The notes: generated from the sequence alone by a model not told the origin. 64,000 nucleotides of DNA from WTJY01 sp045105475 (GCA_045105475.1 JBGCDP010000222.1:1-64000), one strand, 5' to 3'; shown: positions 44,930 through 54,455, counted from the stretch's first letter. Numbers and translations: made by a program.

Positions 44930-45348
44930 CTGACTCTCCTAAATCATCAGTATTAAACATCACTGTGTAACGTAAAACGCCCCACTAGGTACTTCTAGTG
45001 AGTTTTCGCTTCACGTTAACTGTTCGCAATTTGCGGGGAAAACTGTTTTTGTGCCGTTTTTTCTTTAAATGTAATGTGAACGGCCAATAGTCTAAATTTT
45101 AGACAATCACTCTAAAAAGTAGGTGGGACTTTAATGTGGGGATTTTAACAGAAAAAGAGAATTTTTCATCCAGATACCTACGTTTCTCTGTTTTAGGTGT
45201 TTTAGGCAGCCGCTTTTTACTTAAAGTGAAAATTACAGGAAAAATCCCCTTCTAACTTATTTGCAACCTAAATTGCTCGAATCGAAAGCTTTTCCATAAG
45301 ACTGGTCGGCCAAACTTTGTTAAGTACTTAGGTACTAGGAGATTGGTG
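44930..45348. other. Divergent intergenic region (pdh and metalloprotease promoters)
   Basis: About 420 AT-rich bases between leftward pdhA and the rightward protease gene. Two small inverted repeats could be operators: CACTAG-6nt-CTAGTG (44983-45000) and GTCTAA-att-TTAGAC (45090-45104). No gene or RNA seen. AGGAG at 45337-45341 is the protease ribosome-binding site. Confidence 0.5.
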
Positions 45349-47175
45349 ATGGCAATTTTAGGCAACTGGAAAACTATAATCTATATCGCAATATGCTTGA
45401 TTTTGTTTGTTGTACAGGCCGGGTTGTCTACATCAGTTGCCAATAGCCAGACAATCAATTTCCTAACCCCACTTCCAGATACCTATTCGGTAACACAATC
45501 ACAGCAAGACCCTTTTGTAATCCAACACCGATTTGTGACCTTTAGCTCTGCTGAGTTTGCAACAAGGTCCTACTCTAATAGTAGAAATGTCTCTCTAACT
45601 CTTTTTGGTAAACAACAAATTGAAATTGAAATGATCCAAATTGATCATTCAAACAATGGTGGACAATCTTTCGTCGGAAATATTGTAGGCCACCCGCTCA
45701 GCGAAGCGGTTTTCACTTGGCGAGACGACATTGCGGCGGGCACAATTAATTTGGGAGATTCTATCTATCGCCTACGACATTTGAAAGATGGGGTTCATAT
45801 TTTCGAACAACTTCCAGCCCAATATCTTCCCTCAGGCGAGCCGCTCATTCCTACAGGCTTGGAGCTTGAATCACATTCGGAACATTCAACCGAAATTGAA
45901 ATTGACGATGCATCTCAAACAAACAGTACGACCATGATTGATGTGCTCGTCCTTTATACCCAGTCTTCGGAACAGGCAATGGGCGGTGAGATTGGAACGC
46001 AAAACACAATTGATCTCGCACTCACTGAATCTAATTTGGGGCTTCAAAATAGCGGGGTCAATGTTAGGTTTAACATCGTCCACAGCCAAAAAGTTGATTT
46101 TGACGAAACAAAGGAAGACTTCTCATCTATGTTAGATGAGCTAACCAGCACAAATGATGGCACCCTAGATGAAGCCCATGCAATGCGAGACCAATATGGG
46201 GCCGATGTTGTTACTATGATCGTCAACCGCAGGCTGCTATGCGGCAAAACCTATCAAAATGATGGTGGCAATCCGAACTTTGATAAGTTTGCTTTTAGCA
46301 TTTTGCATCACTCGTGTGTAACTGGCTATTACAGCTTTGCTCATGAGATCGGTCACAACATGGGCAGCCAACATAATCGCTCTAACTCAAGCCAAGCAGG
46401 AGCCTTCAACTATAGTTACGGCTATCAAGATCCGGGAAATCGCTTCCGGACGATCATGGCTTACAACTGTCGCACAACCTGTCTACGTATCAACCATTGG
46501 TCTAATCCCAATGTTTTCTATGAAAATCTGGGGCCAACGGGCCATGCGGCTCACAGTGCAATTGGAGCAGACAATCATCTCAGCCTGTCTCAAATGGCCC
46601 CCAGCATGGCGGCATTTAGAGATAGGGTTTTAGACGCCAATCAGGTAGTAGAGATCAATTTTCAACTCGAGGGTACAGCACCAGAACAAGATATTCTTAT
46701 TGACAATGGGGAGCCTTTACAAGTTTATGAAGGGCACCTTGTGTATGGGTGGAATGCCGATTATTCAATATCAGTACCCAACCAAAACCTTAATAAGTCT
46801 AATTCTACTTTTGTTCACGCCATTGCAGAAGAAGGAGAAAAAGCGATCTGGGAGATGCTTGTACCAAACGGCCGATATCAAGTCCGATTGATTTCAGGCG
46901 ACCCAAAGTCAGTCACTCAGCCATCTAGTATGGTCATAGAAAATGAAATTGTTCAAAAAAAGCCTGGCTCTGAACAATCTGATCTATTTGAAGCTGATTT
47001 AGCAATAGAAGTTTCAGATGGATATCTGTCTATTTCCGGCCCCACCCATGAAACAATCCTCAATTTAGTAGAAATTACCCCTCTCTTTGTTGACAATCAA
47101 AACATCACCCCTGAAGAGCCTAATCCATCACCCATAGGGCCATATGCGATCTTCATCCCCGTCGTCGTAAGGTAA
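45349..47175 (+). CDS. Secreted metzincin zinc metalloprotease with IFIPVVVR tail
   Basis: About 608 residues from ATG 45349 (AGGAG at 45337-45341; TTG 45343 and GTG 45346 are in frame). A signal helix (about 8-30) and a pro-region (about 35-195) precede the catalytic domain (about 200-430). That domain has the metzincin motif HEIGHNMGSQH (HExxHxxGxxH) and a Met-turn FRTIMAYNC, as in reprolysin-like enzymes. A C-terminal beta-rich part follows, ending in YAIFIPVVVR, the same tail type as the protein at 25061-27109. Extracellular proteolysis is likely. The gene has only one CGGCCG in 1.8 kb. Confidence 0.88.
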   Translation: MAILGNWKTIIYIAICLILFVVQAGLSTSVANSQTINFLTPLPDTYSVTQSQQDPFVIQHRFVTFSSAEFATRSYSNSRNVSLTLFGKQQIEIEMIQIDHSNNGGQSFVGNIVGHPLSEAVFTWRDDIAAGTINLGDSIYRLRHLKDGVHIFEQLPAQYLPSGEPLIPTGLELESHSEHSTEIEIDDASQTNSTTMIDVLVLYTQSSEQAMGGEIGTQNTIDLALTESNLGLQNSGVNVRFNIVHSQKVDFDETKEDFSSMLDELTSTNDGTLDEAHAMRDQYGADVVTMIVNRRLLCGKTYQNDGGNPNFDKFAFSILHHSCVTGYYSFAHEIGHNMGSQHNRSNSSQAGAFNYSYGYQDPGNRFRTIMAYNCRTTCLRINHWSNPNVFYENLGPTGHAAHSAIGADNHLSLSQMAPSMAAFRDRVLDANQVVEINFQLEGTAPEQDILIDNGEPLQVYEGHLVYGWNADYSISVPNQNLNKSNSTFVHAIAEEGEKAIWEMLVPNGRYQVRLISGDPKSVTQPSSMVIENEIVQKKPGSEQSDLFEADLAIEVSDGYLSISGPTHETILNLVEITPLFVDNQNITPEEPNPSPIGPYAIFIPVVVR

Positions 47176-47571
47176 GTTGTAAGCTACAAATAGGACACTT
47201 TTAATCTAATTATCATATTTCACGTGAAAACATCGTAATAAATTCAGTTTGTTATATTGCATTGTGAAAGAAGTTTTCTGTGATAATCTACTGTTTTTAT
47301 TAGTAGTATTAATGTCCTAATAACCTCTCAATACTTTCTCTCAAATTTGTATCAGGGTTAAGCGCAAAATGCGCTGTACATTACAGCTAAGATGAATTTG
47401 CGGTGCGAAGCAATACCAACAACCTCGAATCCTCCTCCACCCGCTCAAACCAAATCAAGAACTAAAACTATCTAAATCTCCCCATTTCGTATTTCCCAGA
47501 AATTGCTTTGTGAAAGTAGTTTCTGCGTTTTTTATTCTGTGTGCAGTAAAAGTTAGTGAAAGGAGTTGTAA
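47176..47571. other. Intergenic region upstream of the subtilase gene
   Basis: About 395 AT-rich bases without a gene. It holds a 12-bp palindrome TTTCACGTGAAA (47218-47229). Two near-identical copies of TTGC(A/T)TTGTGAAAG(A/T)AGTTTCTG also occur (47257-47280 with one extra T, and 47503-47525). The second copy is about 50 bases before the start codon, in the promoter area. Confidence 0.55.
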
Positions 47572-50500
47572 ATGAGTAGAAAAATGTGGAAAAGAAATCG
47601 AAGATCAATGCTTATCTTCGGTGTATTGCTGACAATGCTAGTTGCAGCAACAGCACAAGCAGACCCTGAGCCTGGAGTCCCACAGCCTGAAGGACCTACA
47701 GCCGAAAAGCTAGAAACCTCAGTCCAATTAGATTTCAGCCCGCGTTTAGCAACAAATAAAGTCGACCCTTCTTTAATTAGAGCAGATGGGAGACAAGTTG
47801 TTATTGTCCGTCTTAGCCAAGATTCGGCCGGCCAAACGGTTGGATCGAACAATGGTGGCAAAAGCTCGGCAGTACGTGCTGACCAAGTAATGGCGTCTGA
47901 CTCAGCGGCCCAAGATTCTGTAGCAGCAGCAAATGCTCAACAGTCATCGGTCATGCAAAGCATTTTAGCCGTAGATCCGAATGCACGTATTATCGCTCGT
48001 ACACAAATTGTTTTAAATGCGATTTTTGTTGAACTTGATGCAGCTGCTATTCCAGAATTAGCATCATCGGCCGATATTATTTCAATCAACCAAGTTAAAA
48101 ATTATTCTCTTGATCTATCTGAAACTGTTCCATACATCGGCGGAACAGCAGTTCAAAACATGGGATATGACGGCAGTGGCATCCGTGTTGCTGTCCTTGA
48201 TAGTGGCGTTGACTATACACATGCTAACCTCGGGGGTGGAGGAACCCTAGCTGATTATGAAGCGGCTTGGGGAACAACTTTCTCAGACCCTGCAAACACC
48301 ACTCGCGATGGTTTATTCCCAACTACGAAAGTTGTTGAAGGATTTGACTTTGTTGGTGAAGATTGGCCAAATAGCCCAGAAGCATTTGACGATGACCCGA
48401 TCGATTTCGAAGGTCATGGAACACACGTTGCAGACATCATTGCAGGCGCCAATGGTGTTGCACCCGGTGCAGACATCGTAGCGGTCAAAGTATGTTCGGC
48501 CGTTAGTTCATCATGCTCTGGTCTTGCCTTGATTCTAGGGATGGAATATGCCGTTTCTCAAGGCGTTGATATCATCAACATGTCATTGGGATCAGACTAC
48601 GGTAGCCCATTTGATGATGACCTGACAGCCGCTGTCGAAGCTGCTTCAGACTTAGGTGTCCTTACCGTTTCATCAGCTGGTAATGGCGGAAACAACCAAT
48701 ACAAAGTTGGAACCCCATCAACCGCTCCAAGTGCGCTATCTGTAGCACAAACCGCTGTCCCCTCAGCCGGTCTAGACTTCATGCAAATCGACGGTGGCAA
48801 CAGCTATCCAGCGATCTTCCAAAACTGGTCAGTTCCATTGTCTGTTGCAATTACCGGCCCTGCCCAGTACGGTGACTTAGATGGGACGAACCTAAATGGT
48901 TGTGCCGCCTTCTCAGGCGACCTCACAGGTCTCGTTGTCTTAGTAGACCGCGGCGCATGTTCTTTCAGTGTCAAAATTTCAAATGTCGCAGCAGCTAACG
49001 GCTCTGTAGGAATTATCGGCCTTGTTGCCCCTGGTGAAGCATTCACCGGTGGATTTGGTGGCGGCACACCAGATATTCCAGGCTTTATGGTAGACCAAGC
49101 GGCCGCGAATGATTTCAAAGCTGCTTTCGCAGCAGGTGGAACGGTTACGTTTGACCCAGCGAACGCGCTATCTTTGGCCGGAACGATGACAAGCTCATCA
49201 TCACGCGGACCTTCTAATGATACCAACCAGATCAAACCTGAAATCGGTGCACCTGGTGCTTCAATTTCGGCCGAAGCTGGAACTGGAACTGGCGAAACAC
49301 CATTCGGTGGTACCTCTGGTGCTTCACCTATGGTTGCCGGTGCAGCAGCACTTTTGATGGACGCTTACGACATCAACAGCAACAGCTGGATTCGCCCAGA
49401 CCAAATCAAAGCGATGTTGATGAACAATGGTGAAACCGAAATCTACACCACATCACCAGCCATTAGCACACAGCTTGCGCCAATCACCCGCATCGGTGGT
49501 GGTGAAGTTCGTGTTGATCGTGCTTTAGCCTCAAACATTGTGGCTTACTCAGATGCCTTCGATGGCTCTGGCGCATTGTCATTCGGACAAGTTGATGTCA
49601 ACAAGAAACGGGTTTATACCCAACGCTTCATCATCGACAATCTTTCTGCTCAAAAGCGTAAGATTGCATTGAGTGCCGTGTTCCGTGACGCAGCAAAAGA
49701 AGCTAGCGGTGCGGTCACCATTAAAATGCCAAACCAAGTTACGGTCCCAGGATATCAGGCTCGCATCGTAACCGTACGCATTACGGTTGATCCAGAATTA
49801 TTACCAGATTGGACGATGGGCATCGGAGCACAAGGCTCAGGTGCAGCAACGCTCGACATCAATGAGTTTGATGGTTACATCATGATGGATGACACCAAAA
49901 CCAGCGATGATGATGCGGACCAAGCGCATATGGCTTGGCACATCTTGCCGCGTAAATCAGGTAATACAAAAGCGACGAAGACCAACATGGAAACAAAAGA
50001 AGATTTCTTCGGTTTCCCAGCGGCAACGACACCAGTTAAGAATCGTGGCAAAAGTGAAACAGATGCGCGCGTATTCACCTATCTAGCAGGTAGCCCAGAT
50101 TTACCACCAACCGTCATGGGTACACAGTCTCCAATTGCAGACATCAAGCATGCTGGTTACCGTGCCTTCCTCGATGATGGCAGTAGCTGTGATGCAGGTT
50201 GGGGTATGGAATTCTTAGCCGCAGGCTGGGAACGTCAGACCCACGAGTGGCCAGACTACTATCAATTTGTCCTAGACGTTGATAATAATGGTGCATTTGA
50301 TCATGTTGTTTATCACTACGACCTCTTCAACTTCACCGGTACGCTTGACGGCCGCAACTTGACCTATGTCGATACACTTGACGAGGCAACCGGCTCAGCC
50401 ATTAACACGACCGCCTTCTTCTTTACCGATAGCCCAACTAACTTCAACAACTACATCATGACGATTTGTGGTGAGCAGTTAGGCTTCGCTGATACATCGG

Positions 50501-50802
50501 CCGCAGGCGCTCCAATGCCAGCAGTTGTTACCGGCGTTGATGGCTACTACACAGGCGCAGTTACCGATGTCTTGGGCGGCTTGGTTGTATCACCGTTTGG
50601 TAATCGTTATGACGCACGCTTCGTGGCTGATGACGGCTCAATCTCTCGTGATGCAACAATCGCAGGCGATTCAACGGCTCAACTCACCGTGTTCGACTTT
50701 GGTGCAGGCTCACCGGGGAATGACACAGGTGTGATCTTGGTTTATCACAATGGTGCTCTTGAAGGGCGCGAGAATGATGTGATCACGATCTGGAGTCGAT
50801 AG
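47572..50802 (+). CDS. Large secreted subtilisin-like serine protease (S8) with PA domain
   Basis: 1076 residues; ATG 47572 follows AAAGGAG. A signal peptide (about 10-30, ending ATAQA) and an I9-like propeptide (about 60-180) precede the S8 domain. Its triad is Asp in VAVLDSGVDYTH (about 208), His in FEGHGTHVADI (about 283) and Ser in GGTSGASPMVAGAA (about 584). A PA domain is inserted between the His and Ser parts (about 425-525, GDLTGLVVLVDRGACSFS). About 430 residues of beta-rich C-terminal region follow, without the IYLPLVVR-type tail. It is an extracellular protease, next to the metalloprotease gene and in the same direction, so the two may form a secreted proteolytic pair. Confidence 0.93.
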   Translation: MSRKMWKRNRRSMLIFGVLLTMLVAATAQADPEPGVPQPEGPTAEKLETSVQLDFSPRLATNKVDPSLIRADGRQVVIVRLSQDSAGQTVGSNNGGKSSAVRADQVMASDSAAQDSVAAANAQQSSVMQSILAVDPNARIIARTQIVLNAIFVELDAAAIPELASSADIISINQVKNYSLDLSETVPYIGGTAVQNMGYDGSGIRVAVLDSGVDYTHANLGGGGTLADYEAAWGTTFSDPANTTRDGLFPTTKVVEGFDFVGEDWPNSPEAFDDDPIDFEGHGTHVADIIAGANGVAPGADIVAVKVCSAVSSSCSGLALILGMEYAVSQGVDIINMSLGSDYGSPFDDDLTAAVEAASDLGVLTVSSAGNGGNNQYKVGTPSTAPSALSVAQTAVPSAGLDFMQIDGGNSYPAIFQNWSVPLSVAITGPAQYGDLDGTNLNGCAAFSGDLTGLVVLVDRGACSFSVKISNVAAANGSVGIIGLVAPGEAFTGGFGGGTPDIPGFMVDQAAANDFKAAFAAGGTVTFDPANALSLAGTMTSSSSRGPSNDTNQIKPEIGAPGASISAEAGTGTGETPFGGTSGASPMVAGAAALLMDAYDINSNSWIRPDQIKAMLMNNGETEIYTTSPAISTQLAPITRIGGGEVRVDRALASNIVAYSDAFDGSGALSFGQVDVNKKRVYTQRFIIDNLSAQKRKIALSAVFRDAAKEASGAVTIKMPNQVTVPGYQARIVTVRITVDPELLPDWTMGIGAQGSGAATLDINEFDGYIMMDDTKTSDDDADQAHMAWHILPRKSGNTKATKTNMETKEDFFGFPAATTPVKNRGKSETDARVFTYLAGSPDLPPTVMGTQSPIADIKHAGYRAFLDDGSSCDAGWGMEFLAAGWERQTHEWPDYYQFVLDVDNNGAFDHVVYHYDLFNFTGTLDGRNLTYVDTLDEATGSAINTTAFFFTDSPTNFNNYIMTICGEQLGFADTSAAGAPMPAVVTGVDGYYTGAVTDVLGGLVVSPFGNRYDARFVADDGSISRDATIAGDSTAQLTVFDFGAGSPGNDTGVILVYHNGALEGRENDVITIWSR

Positions 50803-50873
50803 CTAGGCTAGCTCCACAGTATGATGGGTGACTTGTTAGTCTTATACAAGTCACCCTAACTCAGTAATAGACC

Positions 50874-50917
50874 AAGCCGGTTGGAAAAGATTCAAATCTT
50901 TTCCAACCGGCTTTTTT
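50874..50917 (+). terminator. Rho-independent terminator after the subtilase gene
   Basis: AAGCCGGTTGGAAAAGAT (50874-50891), loop TCAA, and the exact complement (50896-50913), overlapping a TTTTTT run (50912-50917). A perfect 18-bp stem, just before the convergent DUF58 gene. Confidence 0.9.
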
Positions 50918-51800
50918 ATTTTAATACGCCGCGTAGACGTAGGGTTTGAAGCACAAGCTGATCCCAAGGCTGGTCTGTAATAACGGGTATGTAGTGTGCT
51001 CCCCGGCCGCCTAAATATTCACTATTCTCAGCCTGCCAAGCAATCACACGCTCACGATATTCACGCAAGGTCGTTGCATCAAGGGTCACTTCTGACTCCG
51101 CCCCAGTTTCAGCATCGATGAGCTTAAAATCACCGTCAAGTGGTGGTTCTATCTCGTCAGGGCTTAGCAAGTGAATGACGCCAACTTCATAGCCACGGCT
51201 CTGAATCGCAGATAAACCATCCTGATATCCAGCCGGTGACATTAAATCGGTCAACACAAAAAGAAGCCCCGGCCGACGGCCGCGTAAAGCATATTCGCTT
51301 AAAGACAGATTGAGCTCCGTCATACCGACCGCTTCGGCCGATCCCTCTAAAAAGTTGAATAAACGCAGACTGTTTTGCTGGCCACGATATGGCCCCCAAG
51401 CACGGTTCGCATCACTACGTAATAGTGTAATTGTGAGCTGATCCCCGGCCGCAAGCGCCACATGTCCTAAGGCACCTGCCAGCTTAACAGCGTAATCAAA
51501 CTTATTCGTTTCATCGTTAAGGGGCCAGTTCATGCTTAAACTGCCATCAATTAGGATGTGAACAGAAAGGTCTTCCTCTTCTTCAAGCAGCTTGATAAAC
51601 GGTTTTTCAAGCCGTGCATAGACGTTCCAATCGAGCCTGCGTAGGTCGTCCCCTTTAACGTAATTGCGATAGTCGGCAAACTCAATCGAGGTCCCCCGCT
51701 TGCTTGAGCGGCGATCTCCTTTCATGACACCAGCACGCACTTTGTCTGCAACAAGGGCCAGCTGTTCTAACTTGCGGAGGGTAACTTCATCAAAAAGCAT
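50916..51800 (-). CDS. DUF58-domain protein
   Basis: 294 residues matching COG1721/DUF58: SSKRGTSIEFADYRNYVKGDDLRRLDWNVYAR (core FADYR.Y..GDDLR.LDWN.YAR), then EEEEDLSVHILIDGSLSMNW, a VWA-like MIDAS start (DGSLSMN). DUF58 genes usually stand beside a MoxR AAA ATPase and VWA genes. Here no MoxR gene adjoins, so it is solitary in the window. The role in the family is thought to be chaperone-like assembly or maturation of metalloproteins. Confidence 0.9.
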   Translation of the reverse strand: MLFDEVTLRKLEQLALVADKVRAGVMKGDRRSSKRGTSIEFADYRNYVKGDDLRRLDWNVYARLEKPFIKLLEEEEDLSVHILIDGSLSMNWPLNDETNKFDYAVKLAGALGHVALAAGDQLTITLLRSDANRAWGPYRGQQNSLRLFNFLEGSAEAVGMTELNLSLSEYALRGRRPGLLFVLTDLMSPAGYQDGLSAIQSRGYEVGVIHLLSPDEIEPPLDGDFKLIDAETGAESEVTLDATTLREYRERVIAWQAENSEYLGGRGAHYIPVITDQPWDQLVLQTLRLRGVLK

Positions 51801-51885
51801 GGAATTAAAATTTTATGATCTGGAAGATGTGATTCACAAATGCTAAAGGATTTAAGACCATGATGCTAGCGAAATTGCCGTAAGC

Positions 51886-52518
51886 TTAAACTGGTGCATT
51901 GCCCTGATTCAGGTATTTCACAAACGGATCGTAGCTGGCGTCATCGTTCCATTCGTATTCAGACACCATTGCAGCACGTTCAGCCGCGTCCCGGCCAAAC
52001 ATATTTGAGATCACGCCCAAAGCCATGTCAGTCCCGGCCGATACCCCGGATGAGGTCACAAACGGTCCATCTTCTACCCAACGGGCCGCTTCAACCCATT
52101 CAACCTTGTCGCTTTGACTGGTTGCTAGGCTAAACCACATCTTGTTTGAAGTTGCCTTTCGGCCGTCAAGCAACCCTGCTTTAGCCAGAATGGCTGACCC
52201 TGAGCAGACTGACATGGTGACCTGGGCGGCTGCAGATCGCTCGCGTAAAAAGTTGAGCATTGCTTCATTTTTTAGTTCTGGGATGGTACCAACCCCACCA
52301 GGCAATAGGATCAGATCAAGCGGTGGGCAGTCGGCAAAGCTATAGTCAGCTACCGATTTTGGCCCTTGAGCTGACTTAACAGGGCCAGCTTGTTCAGCCA
52401 CCGTCACAATATTGACCAAAGGTAAAATACCGAACATCTCTAGCGGCCCATACATGTCTAACAACTCGAAGTCATTGTAGAAAATCGCCCCAAGTGTCAG
52501 TTTCTTTGTTTCGCTCAT
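51886..52518 (-). CDS. DJ-1/PfpI-family protein
   Basis: 210 residues from ATG 52518 (AGAGAGG just upstream; an ATG at 52566 would add 16). It opens TLGAIFYNDFELLDMYGPLEMF, then has LILLPGGVGT and the nucleophile elbow SVCSGSAILAKAGLLDGRKAT with the catalytic Cys (about 107). The text is closest to isonitrile hydratase/ThiJ-like members acting without an AraC domain. The substrate is unknown. Transcribed leftward towards the DUF58 gene, with an 85-base spacer. Confidence 0.88.
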   Translation of the reverse strand: MSETKKLTLGAIFYNDFELLDMYGPLEMFGILPLVNIVTVAEQAGPVKSAQGPKSVADYSFADCPPLDLILLPGGVGTIPELKNEAMLNFLRERSAAAQVTMSVCSGSAILAKAGLLDGRKATSNKMWFSLATSQSDKVEWVEAARWVEDGPFVTSSGVSAGTDMALGVISNMFGRDAAERAAMVSEYEWNDDASYDPFVKYLNQGNAPV

Positions 52519-52662
52519 TTGAACCTCTCTATATTTTTCAGAAAAGTATCTCATCAAAACTGGCAAACACCAGTCTTTCAGATACGATAGTTATCTCACG
52601 ACCTTGCCCACTTTGAAAACCTGCAAGGTCTAAAATTCAAAGCTAGCTGAAAAGGAAACGTT

Positions 52663-53499
52663 ATGCCTCATTTTGAAACAAAACATACGGCCGAAGATGG
52701 TGAAGAGCTCTATTTACAAGCGTGGGTTCCAGATGATTTTAAGGCAGCCGTTTTAATCGTACATGGCTTAGCTGAACACAGCGGCCGGTATGCGCATGTG
52801 GCCGAGCATCTGACTCAAAATGGATATGCGGTTTATACGTTTGACGGCCGGGGACATGGCAAAAGTGCAAAAGGAACGCCTGATGCCTTTTATCCTTCTA
52901 TTGATCAATACACTGAAGATGTGCATGCGCTATTTGGGAAAGTTAAAGAACATGCGGCCGGGAAACCTTGTTTCATTTTTGGCCATAGCATGGGTGGCTG
53001 TATCACCACCTATTACGAGATCACCCATCAGCCAGAAACGGCCGGAATTTTGCTCAGCGGTGCGGCTGTAGCTGTGGGTGACGACATCTCCCCATTTTTG
53101 ATTCGTATTTCAAAGCTCCTAAGCCGGATTGCTCCCAAAATGGCGACAACCGTTTTAGATGGGAATTCAATTTCGCGCGATCCAAAAGAAGTTGAAAAAT
53201 ATAACAACGATCCTTTAAATTATCGGGGCGGGATTCGAGCTAGAGTGGGTGCAGAAATGCTTAAAGCGATCAACTTAATTGTTGAACAAACGTCAAAGTT
53301 CAGAAACCCAGTTCTAATTATGCACGGCACGGCCGACCGGATCGCGGCGCCGGCCGGGAGTCAAAATCTGTTTGATGGCGCTTCTTCAACCGACAAAACG
53401 CTTAAAATGTATGATGGCTTGTTTCATGAACTGGTAAATGAGCCAGAGAAAGAACAGGTGCTGGCAGACATGACCGCATGGATGGATGCACGAGTTTAA
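52663..53499 (+). CDS. Monoacylglycerol lipase/lysophospholipase-like hydrolase
   Basis: 278 residues of the Hydrolase_4 family: VLIVHGLAEHSGRYAHVAEH (oxyanion start, about 33-52), FDGRGHGKS, and the nucleophile elbow FGHSMGGC (Ser about 112). MHGTADRIAAPAGS supplies the acid and LFHELVNEPEKEQVL the catalytic His. Such enzymes release fatty acids from monoacylglycerols or lysophospholipids. Start ATG 52663 has AAAAGGAAA before it. Downstream lies a run of inverted repeats and a terminator belonging to the convergent regulator gene. Confidence 0.9.
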   Translation: MPHFETKHTAEDGEELYLQAWVPDDFKAAVLIVHGLAEHSGRYAHVAEHLTQNGYAVYTFDGRGHGKSAKGTPDAFYPSIDQYTEDVHALFGKVKEHAAGKPCFIFGHSMGGCITTYYEITHQPETAGILLSGAAVAVGDDISPFLIRISKLLSRIAPKMATTVLDGNSISRDPKEVEKYNNDPLNYRGGIRARVGAEMLKAINLIVEQTSKFRNPVLIMHGTADRIAAPAGSQNLFDGASSTDKTLKMYDGLFHELVNEPEKEQVLADMTAWMDARV

Positions 53500-53506
53500 T
53501 TAAAAC

Positions 53507-53603
53507 CTACATACCAACAGAGTCTATGCGTATGGGCGACAACATTTGCCGAAATAGTTTCGCCCTTACCCGTTTTGTCTTACGAATGTTTCGCGGTATG
53601 TAG
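53507..53603. repeat. Nested inverted repeats downstream of lipase gene
   Basis: Outer arms CTACATACC (53507-53515) and GGTATGTAG (53595-53603) enclose an inner pair GGGCGACAAC (53534-53543) and GTTTCGCCC (53557-53565). As RNA about 97 bases would fold into a long bulged stem with a side hairpin. It may be a 3' structured element or a repeat remnant. Confidence 0.45.
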
Positions 53604-53629
53604 ATTCGATTCAGGATAAAACAAAAAAA

Positions 53630-53655
53630 GGCGATACCTAGATTTAGGTATCGCC
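53630..53655 (-). terminator. Rho-independent terminator of the response regulator gene
   Basis: On the minus strand GGCGATACCT pairs with AGGTATCGCC over a 6-base loop and is followed by TTTTTTTGT. It lies about 110 bases after the regulator stop. Confidence 0.85.
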
Positions 53656-53694
53656 AGAGATATATTAGTTGTTATTGATAAAAAGGAGTTTGTG

Positions 53695-53760
53695 CAAGCT
53701 TTGCTTGCCTTAAGGCATTCTGCGAATGCCCGATTGTGCGATTTTACAATCGCCTTAAGG
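53695..53760 (-). repeat. String of short palindromes after the response regulator gene
   Basis: In 66 bases: CAAGC-ttt-GCTTG, CCTTAAGG, GCATTC-tgc-GAATGC, CGATTGT-8nt-ACAATCG, and CCTTAAGG again (53708-53715 and 53753-53760, each followed by CATT). The set lies between the stop codon and the terminator and looks like a REP/BIME-type element. Confidence 0.55.
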
Positions 53761-53762
53761 CA

Positions 53763-54455
53763 TTAAGCTGCTACGTGATCCAAACGGACCCAACCACGGC
53801 GAAGGGCATAAACGGCCGCTTGCGTACGGTCATCAACACGTAATTTCCGCAAAATCGCAGTCATGTGATTTTTAACAGTCTGATGCGAGATTCCAAGCTT
53901 ATATGCGATCTCTTTATTGCTCATTCCGCCAGTAACGTGCTCCAGTATTTCGGTCTCTCGAGGTGATAATGGAATGAACATGTCGTCAGCATCGTCAGCA
54001 TGAGAGCCGGTCACTTTACCAACTTTCTCTTCGATCCAACGCATCACATCTTCGTGTGACATCGTCTTTTCACCCACAACATAGAAGCCATCTTTTACAG
54101 CTTGGATCGTTTTGATCAAAGACTCTGGCGTAACGTCTTTTGGACAATAAGCGGATGCCCCCGCCCGAAGTGCGTGGAAAACCTGTTCAACATCGTCATA
54201 GCCGGTTAGGACAATGATTTTTGTTTCTGGCATGGCAGATTTAATCCGGCGGGTAACTTGCAAGCCATTGATGGTAGGCAAGTTAACATCCATTAGGATG
54301 ACATCTGGCAATAAATCATACGCTAGCTCGATCGCTACTTCTCCATCGGCTGCTTGGCCCACAACATCAATATCTGGACCTGTTTCGATTACATCTTTGA
54401 TTCCTTGGCGGAACACTGGATGATCATCAACAATTAGTACTCTTGTTTTAGACAT
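53763..54455 (-). CDS. NarL/LuxR-family response regulator
   Basis: 230 residues. The receiver domain (about 4-120) has acidic VDDHPVF, the phospho-Asp in DVILMDVNLPTING (about 55), and the Lys in SAYCPKDVTPE. A C-terminal LuxR HTH (about 160-225) reads LSPRETEILEHVTGGMSNKEIAYKLG (split: LSPRETEIL, NKEIAYKL) and TVKNHMTAILRKL. GGAAAGGAG precedes the ATG. No kinase gene adjoins; the GAF kinase at 31-33 kb is a possible but unproven partner. Confidence 0.93.
   Translation of the reverse strand: MSKTRVLIVDDHPVFRQGIKDVIETGPDIDVVGQAADGEVAIELAYDLLPDVILMDVNLPTINGLQVTRRIKSAMPETKIIVLTGYDDVEQVFHALRAGASAYCPKDVTPESLIKTIQAVKDGFYVVGEKTMSHEDVMRWIEEKVGKVTGSHADDADDMFIPLSPRETEILEHVTGGMSNKEIAYKLGISHQTVKNHMTAILRKLRVDDRTQAAVYALRRGWVRLDHVAA

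Noticed and set aside
44983..45104. CACTAG...CTAGTG and GTCTAA...TTAGAC as pdh operators
   Set aside because: Six-base arms are expected by chance in AT-rich spacers and no matching regulator is seen; kept only as a remark in the spacer entry.
53692..53766. 24-codon ORF starting at GTG behind AAAAGGAG
   Set aside because: It is made up wholly of the palindrome string after the response regulator, and the spacing to the ribosome-binding site is too short.
53695..53768. Possible CRISPR-like repeats
   Set aside because: The repeated units are short palindromes without regular spacers of constant length, and there are no cas genes.
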